A DNA stretch of 64,000 bases, taken from positions 1 to 64,000 of the forward strand of contig JAFREE010000119.1 in assembly GCA_019400425.1 (NCBI GenBank). Direction: 5' to 3'. Every line of letters starts with the position of its first letter. Positions within the stretch are counted from its first letter, which is position 1. The notes under the pieces were generated by a model. It did not search any database. It was not told the origin of the DNA and worked only from the letters and a program-made list of their open reading frames with translations. The position numbers were made by a program, and so were the translations under genes. The DNA comes from Hymenochaete sp. R1 (Eukaryota > Basidiomycota > Agaricomycetes > Hymenochaetales > Hymenochaetaceae). Shown piece after piece: positions 58,330 through 64,000 of this stretch.

Positions 58330-59636
58330 TTACTCGACAGGAATATCGAACAACCCTCCAACAGCCGACATACGCAGCCATTCCAGACTACCGTCCATTC
58401 CTCTGAGCAAGTACTCTATCCCTTCCTTTACTACTTCCTTTCTACGAGTTCTCGGTTCCCAACTAGCAGCCCAAGGCGTTATAGTGACCAAGTGTGCACC
58501 TACGTGCGTGCCCGCATCGCAGATAAATCCTTTTGATATCTGTCGACTGTCTGCATACGATGCACCATATGCCTGCAAGGCTTTGTCCACACCCGCTTTG
58601 ACGTTGCCTTGGAACATTCCAAGCGTGTACAGTTCCGCTGCGCATTGGGCGAAATCCAGAAACGGCAATCCAGGCTTAGCCATCTCCCAATCAATCACGT
58701 ACACGCGCTCCACCTTTCCCTCATCGTCCAGCCTTAAAACGATATTTCCCGTCCAAAAGTCACCTAGTGTGAAGACTTCTTGTGCTTCTCGTATTTGTTG
58801 TATGCGTTGATCCGCCAAATGGCTGATTCGTTCAATATCATCGCTTGAGAGGCGATCAGCCACAGAAGGAGCGTCGAAAAGTGACCCGTTCGCCAGTGTC
58901 TCGATGACCCGTCCGTATGTGATCCATCCAGTCAACTTCCTCGCATCTGCGCTCTCCCTCACACCACTCATCAACGCCTCGTCCTCACTTCCCTTCTCAT
59001 GAACAATCGCCAAAAATCGCCCGAGCTCCGTACCCAACTTCTCCAGTGTCTCTTCGCTGAGCGGACGTTCGAGAAGAAGTGTCTTGAGGTCTCGCGAGGT
59101 TGATCCCGCGTCTTCCATGATAAGAACATGGGCTTCGGGATCGTGAAAGTATACGCGAGGGACCGTGACGAAGGAGTCTGGAGGGAAATATTGTCGAACG
59201 TGCTTCAGTGCCAGCGCCTCGGTGTTCTGAAGAGTGTGGGCGAGTGTAAGAGAATAAAGCTTTCGGTACAAATGAAATCAATATCAAATGGAACACGTTT
59301 CTTTATCTTTCTCCTGCGCCGTATAGTAGATATCGATCTCACCTGCCGTTTCACATCACAGCTCACTTCCTTCATCCTTGCAACAAACGGCGTCGCATGC
59401 TTCAATATACACGTCTTCTCTTCTCGTACACCTGCGCCTGCCGGCCCCGTCTTTTCATCAAGATAGATCCGATACGTGAAGTTTCCATGTCCACCCGTTA
59501 CTGCTTCAACTCGTGAACTGGCGTAAGGTGTTTCTCTGAGATATATCAAAACGTCGTTTGCCTTGGTGAGGTCGAGAGATTGGGACTCTGCTCCAGCTTG
59601 AGGGATCGGACTCGTCATTTGTGGGGTGTTGCTCAT
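58330..59636 (-). CDS. APH-fold kinase-like protein
   Basis: Two exons, 59343-59636 and 58330-59226, over a 116-nt intron, 396 aa. The aminoglycoside/choline kinase-like fold is shown by VTGGHGNFTYRIYL (nucleotide loop), CILKHATPFVARM (Lys), EALALKHVRQYFP, HVLIMEDAGS (hinge), the catalytic loop FTLGDFWTGNIVLRLD, and VYVIDWEMAKPG where Asp binds metal. The loop has TLGD where most members have HGD, so the first His is replaced by Leu; the catalytic Asp and Asn remain. Such fungal proteins phosphorylate small molecules, or are of unknown substrate; methylthioribose kinase is one possible relative. Cytosolic; the start is the first Met of an open exon. Confidence 0.87.
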
Positions 59637-60354
59637 GGTCCAAGTGGAAGATGAAGATACACGGATGCATGTACACTCATTCCGTTTTTATACACATTGC
59701 GAACATGTGATTATATGCCTTCGGGCCCGCAATTCTATGATATTAAGAGTAATGACTGGTGCTCAAAGAATGATATCGATATTATGCTGAGTCTACGTGA
59801 GTCATACACGCACCGGGTCCGGGGTGTCACAGCTGAGCATTGGTTCCAACTCAGATTTAGTAGAATCATCGAGAGCCGATAAACCCTGGTAACTTTGGAT
59901 ATATACCCTCTCTCCTTCCCTGTTCGGCCGACCAGAGCGCTTCACAGCAGGAGTTTGTTGCATATTGCGATGGTACTATATTATGCAGCAGTAGTTCATT
60001 CGACGGACGATCCGCATCAAATCCAACCCCAAACAATCACTATCCATCCTCTTGATAAAGTACTCATACCTTTCCTCCCCATTTCCTTTGAATAAATTCT
60101 CGTAAAAGCAGCGTACAACACGAACAACGGTCGTACAGGTCTCATTTATTCGTTTCTCGTATCTTCGTACAAACGTCATGTAGCAACAAGCTTTAGAAGG
60201 CGTGAAAAGAGACTAGAAGAAAAGGGGCTGTGAAAAGAATACAAGGACGTGGAGATCGAATGACAGAATTGTTTTGGACGCGATTTCAGGAGGGTTAAAC
60301 AGCAAGGACACACTGAAGAGAGCACGAAGAATACGAGAAGTACTACGAAAGAGC
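59637..60354. other. gap between kinase-like gene and EF-2
   Basis: About 720 bp, kinase-like promoter and EF-2 3' UTR. Short frames of no character. Confidence 0.5.
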
Positions 60355-63276
60355 TTAAAGCTTGTCGTAGTAGTTGTCAAGAGGCGGGATGTCAGGCTGA
60401 GAGAAAAAAAGGACGTGTTGGTTAGGTAAACTCGAGGGATAATGCAGACCGAAGAATAAAACGAACCTTGAGACCCTTGCGAACACGAATCTTCGTGACC
60501 ATCTCCTCAAGCTTGCTACCCTTCTCAATGGGCGTGCCATTCATGACTTCCCAATGATCAAAGACACACTGCGGGAAGGCCTGGCCCTGCGTATTCGAGC
60601 GGAGGTCGGCCGTGAAGCCGAACGACTCGTTGACGGGAAGGTAAGCCTTGACCGTGAACATCGGTGTTCCCGGACGCTGCTCTTCGGAGAAAACTTGACC
60701 ACGACGCTTGTTAAGGCAAGAGTAGATACCGCCAATGGCGTTCTCAGGGCACTGAATCTCGACTGAACAAAAAAAAAGATCAGTAGATAGCAGGGCGAAG
60801 TAAAGTAGATCCAACAGACCAAGGTAGATTGGCTCCTGGATACCAGGCGTGGCCGTTAAACAAGCAGCATAACAGACACGACGGGTCGTAGGGATGATCT
60901 GTCCACCGCCACGATGGATGGCGTCGGCGTGAAGCTAATGAAAAAGGAGTCAGGAGCGCAAATCAAAACTATCCTGCAGACCGAGCGTACCGTAACATCG
61001 ATAACGTTGAAGCGGACACCACGCATGTTCTCCTCAGCGCAGACACCTTCCTTTGTCGCCCACTGGAACCCAGCAACACACGAATCCTTGATTTCGTTCA
61101 AGTACTGTACACCCTTCGTCACATCGACGAGCAAGTTCGGGCCTGTCGTTTCAGGACCGAAACACCAGATCTTTCGAGCGTCGGTCACATCCCAGCCGAA
61201 CTCGTCCGCAAGCAGACGCGCACGGATCTTGAAATCGTCACGGGGGTTGACGCGACCAGTCTCAATCGCCTTTGAGAGTTTCTCATCGAGAGGCTCCGCT
61301 TTGACATACAAACGATTGTGCTTGTTTTGCGACTTCGAGAGCGCAACGATCGACGACTCGGCTTTGACGGTCTCACGATACCCGACGACGGGGTCAGATT
61401 TTTTCAAAGGAACACCAGCGTGGTCCTCCTCGAGATCCTTCAAACAGATCTCAAGGTGGAGCTGGCCGGCACCAGCGACAATGTGTTCTCCGGTTTCTTC
61501 AATCCAGGTCTGGACACACGGGTCGGATTTCGAAAGACGTTTGAGGCCTTCGACGAGTTTTGGCAAATCGGCGGCGTTCTTCACCTCGACAGCGACACGG
61601 ACGACAGGGGATACGGAGAACTTCATGACCTTCATGCTGTGCGCCGTGTCACTCTTGGTGATCATACCACTCTTGAGCAGGAATTGGTCAGCACCGACGA
61701 GACCAGTGGTGCTACCAGCTGGGCAATCCTCAATAGGTTCGATGTAACGACCCATCATGAGAACGGTACGCTGGACGGCCTTGACGAAGAGATCGTCCTT
61801 CTTTCCCGGGACATAGTTCGGGCCCTGAATGCGGAATTTGGGCCCAGAGCGCACGGTACCAGAGAAAACACGTCCGAAAGCGTAGAAGCGACCCTTATCG
61901 GAGGTCGGCACCATCTTGGAGACGTAAAGGACGAGAGGGGCCTTGGGGTCGCAGTCACGGATACCAATGGCGGATTCGTCATCCATAGGACCTTCGTAGA
62001 GAGTCTCAACACGATAGCGTTGAGCGGTGGCGGGGGACGGGAGGTTAATGACGATCATCTCAAGCATGGCTTCCCCGGCAGGCAAGAATTTGCGCATGCA
62101 GACTTTGAGAAGAGCCTTGCCTTCGAGATCCTTCTCCTCCTGTAGGAGCTTAACATCGAGCTTCTCGAGCATGGTAAAGACTTGCTCCTTCTTGAAGTTC
62201 ATGACAGCGTCGAAGATTTTGTAGATAGGGTCGAGCACAAACATGTTGAATGCACGATCGAGAGTCTTGCCGTCAGCATCCGTCGATTTCGTGGTCCACT
62301 TCTTCGTCGCAGGGTTGAAGTAGTTGTCGCCCCATAGCTTGGCCATCATCTTCTCCTTGTCAACACCGAACTTCTTCGCATACCGGTTGGCAAATTGACG
62401 AAGAGTGAAACCCCACCCGTGAAGCCCAGAGCCAAAGGCAACGGTACCTTGGTCTGGGTAAACCTGAACATCGCCGAGGACAGCATCGTTGTATGTGGAG
62501 ATGATGACGTTTACGGATTCGATCGTACGGGAGAAGGTCTGGAAAAGCGATTCCTTGTCGACTTGAAGCTCAAGGAGGGCACGATCGACTTTGTTGATGA
62601 CGAGGACCGGCTTGATACGTTCAGCTAGTGACTGACGAAGCACAGTCTCGGTCTGTACACAAACACCCTCAATACAGTCGACGACGACGAGGGCACCGTC
62701 AGTGACTCGGAGCGCGGCAGTGACTTCCGACGAGAAGTCGACGTGTCCTGGCGAATCGATCAGGTTGATCAAGAACTCGTTGCCTGTGGAATATACAATA
62801 GTCAACACCACGTTGAAATTTTCCTAGTACGTTCATGGTTATTCACCTTCGGTCTTCTGCTTGATTGCAGCCAAATCATCCTTGTTGATCTCGAAGTACA
62901 TCGAGATAGCAGTAGATTTGATGGTGATACCACGGTCTTTCTCATCTTGTCGAGTGTCGGTGAAACGCATATCGCCGGCCTTGGCAGCTGCAATGATACC
63001 AGCCTTGGAGACAAGGGAGTCGGTAAGTGTGGACTTTCCGTGGTCAACTGTGATAGTAAAATAGAAGGATAAGATGTGAGGAGCATGTATGCGCATATAG
63101 TCATTGATACTAACCATGGGCGATAACACTCATGTTACGAATATTCGTGGGCTTGTTCATAAGATCACGGATCTGATCTACGGTAAAGTTGCTGGAGACA
63201 TAGACGGCATCGAGTAGGATCAGTCAGCACAAAATTGGACGACGACTGGGGATGAGTAGACGACGACGTACACCAT
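60355..63276 (-). CDS. eft2: translation elongation factor 2
   Basis: Seven exons: 63272-63276, 63115-63191, 62847-63047, 60991-62783, 60820-60934, 60467-60762 and 60355-60396, total 842 aa, exactly the usual fungal EF-2 length. The GTP-binding signatures are [20 protein letters not shown] and [28 protein letters not shown] is the switch I region; later domains include [20 protein letters not shown] and the diphthamide loop [14 protein letters not shown], in which the second His is the modified residue. The C-terminus [13 protein letters not shown] is typical. EF-2 drives GTP-dependent translocation on the ribosome. The first coding exon holds only ATGGT, so the second codon (Val) is split by an 80-nt intron. 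Expect high expression. Confidence 0.97.
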
Positions 63277-63910
63277 GATGACTGTCTTTTTTCAGAAACA
63301 ACAAATATAATGGGTGGAGTAGATGAACGCCCTGGGCGAAAGATGGATTGAGCACTTGGTCGACGACGTGCGACGACGACGAGTGACTCTTGGACGAGGA
63401 GAGGAAGGAACGGTAAGGAGAGGAGTGAGAGCAGCGCTGAGCGAGCACAGTTTTCTCTTGGGCAACGGGGATTTCATTATGTAATTGTATAATTACAAAT
63501 CAACTATGTCAGCTCAGCTCACATCTCATCCATCTTCCTGCGGCCCTTCCAGCACCAGTTCTGGTACTCTCTTTCAGTCTTGCACGTATCAGACCGCCGT
63601 TTCATCGAAATTGAAGTATAATCGTTCAAAATATCTTTGACTTGGAAGGAAAACACACTCTAAGGCAGTTTCTGTTGGCGTGAGATCTCCCTTGCCAGCA
63701 TGCATCATCGGACAAAGACGGATAGTCAAATCTCCCTCAGCAAACGGCGAATCCACTTCTTTACACGTTGCTGCAACAAATGCGGCGGCGGATGATTATT
63801 TTCCTGCTTATGGTACTCATCTATTGCTGAAATTATATTGACTGGACTCATGTAAAGATATCCTTCCACTTACTGCGAAATTAGTCGTGAGTGTCTTATC
63901 TCTGTTTCTC
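63277..63910. other. EF-2 promoter region
   Basis: About 630 bp between divergent genes, EF-2 and the next secreted protein. The short minus-strand frames near 63224-63477 lie in the EF-2 leader and are not genes. Confidence 0.45.
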
Positions 63911-64000
63911 ATGTTCACTTCCAAGTACTCCAAGCTTATCTTTCTTGCTTTGCTTGCTTCAGGAGCTTTGGCTCACCTGGATAATGAGCAGGAGCATTTT
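63911..64000 (+). CDS. start of a secreted protein, cut by window edge
   Basis: Thirty codons from ATG 63911 to the window end, read as MFTSKYSKLIFLALLASGA then LAHLDNEQEHF. A Lys-containing n-region, a hydrophobic core and an ALA-type cleavage site make a classical signal peptide of about 21 residues. No stop precedes the edge. It cannot be identified further. Confidence 0.6.
   Translation, partial: MFTSKYSKLIFLALLASGALAHLDNEQEHF

Noticed and set aside
60914..62145. Two long plus-strand frames of about 275 codons
   Set aside because: Shadows of EF-2 exon 4, where codon bias keeps the opposite strand open.

Overview
The window looks like nuclear DNA of a filamentous basidiomycete, most likely an Agaricomycete. 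Genes are split by many short GT-AG introns, mostly 47-95 nt, and sit close together on both strands. Recognisable genes are fungal: NAD-dependent saccharopine dehydrogenase (lysine by the aminoadipate route), elongation factor 2 of the expected 842 aa, TIM8, IMP1, a GHITM/Bax-inhibitor-like protein, TBL1/Sif2 and DCAF11-type WD40 proteins, and two Ies1-type INO80 subunits. All exon joins were made by eye from splice consensus, reading phase and family similarity.

Layout. 0.5-2.7 kb: a C2H2 zinc-finger protein. 5.0-6.2 kb: member A of an undescribed family. 6.7-7.1 kb: tim8, followed only 38 bp away by a 1.85-kb element with 33-bp inverted repeats that carries a frame-shifted fragment resembling TTC27/Emw1. 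9.5-14.4 kb: a 1604-aa alpha/beta hydrolase. 15.5-15.8 kb: a mariner-like MITE. 16.1-19.1 kb: family members B and C, C having an N-terminal J domain. 19.7-22.0 kb: the first Ies1 gene. 23.5-24.8 kb: a Ser/Thr-rich single-pass membrane protein. 25.4-27.1 kb: a PlsC-type acyltransferase. 27.6-28.8 kb: an F-box protein. 29.2-30.5 kb: lys1. 31.1-32.1 kb: a second inverted-repeat element with internal 22-bp repeats. 32.9-34.8 kb: a disordered protein. 35.8-37.6 kb: a TauD-type dioxygenase. 39.1-41.3 kb: the second Ies1 gene. 42.8-43.9 kb: a short-chain dehydrogenase with an apparent one-base frameshift. 44.2-45.3 kb: a TTC1-like TPR protein. 45.5-46.1 kb: imp1. 46.7-49.7 kb: two tandem helical paralogs with a decayed third copy between them. 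50.0-51.4 kb: GHITM-like. 51.8-57.0 kb: the TBL1-like and DCAF11-like genes. 57.3-59.6 kb: a lectin-like protein and an APH-fold kinase-like protein, convergent. 60.4-63.3 kb: EF-2. 63.9 kb to the edge: the start of a secreted protein.

No cluster or operon logic joins these genes; most are housekeeping functions of mitochondria, chromatin, ubiquitin ligases, translation and lysine synthesis. The accessory material lies at 5-24 kb, 31-32 kb and 46.7-49.7 kb: duplicated lineage-restricted genes, gene fragments and three non-autonomous inverted-repeat elements. The best candidate for something undescribed is the A/B/C family, where one member couples a J domain to a conserved two-part module and two members keep only the module. 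No RNA gene or CRISPR array was found.
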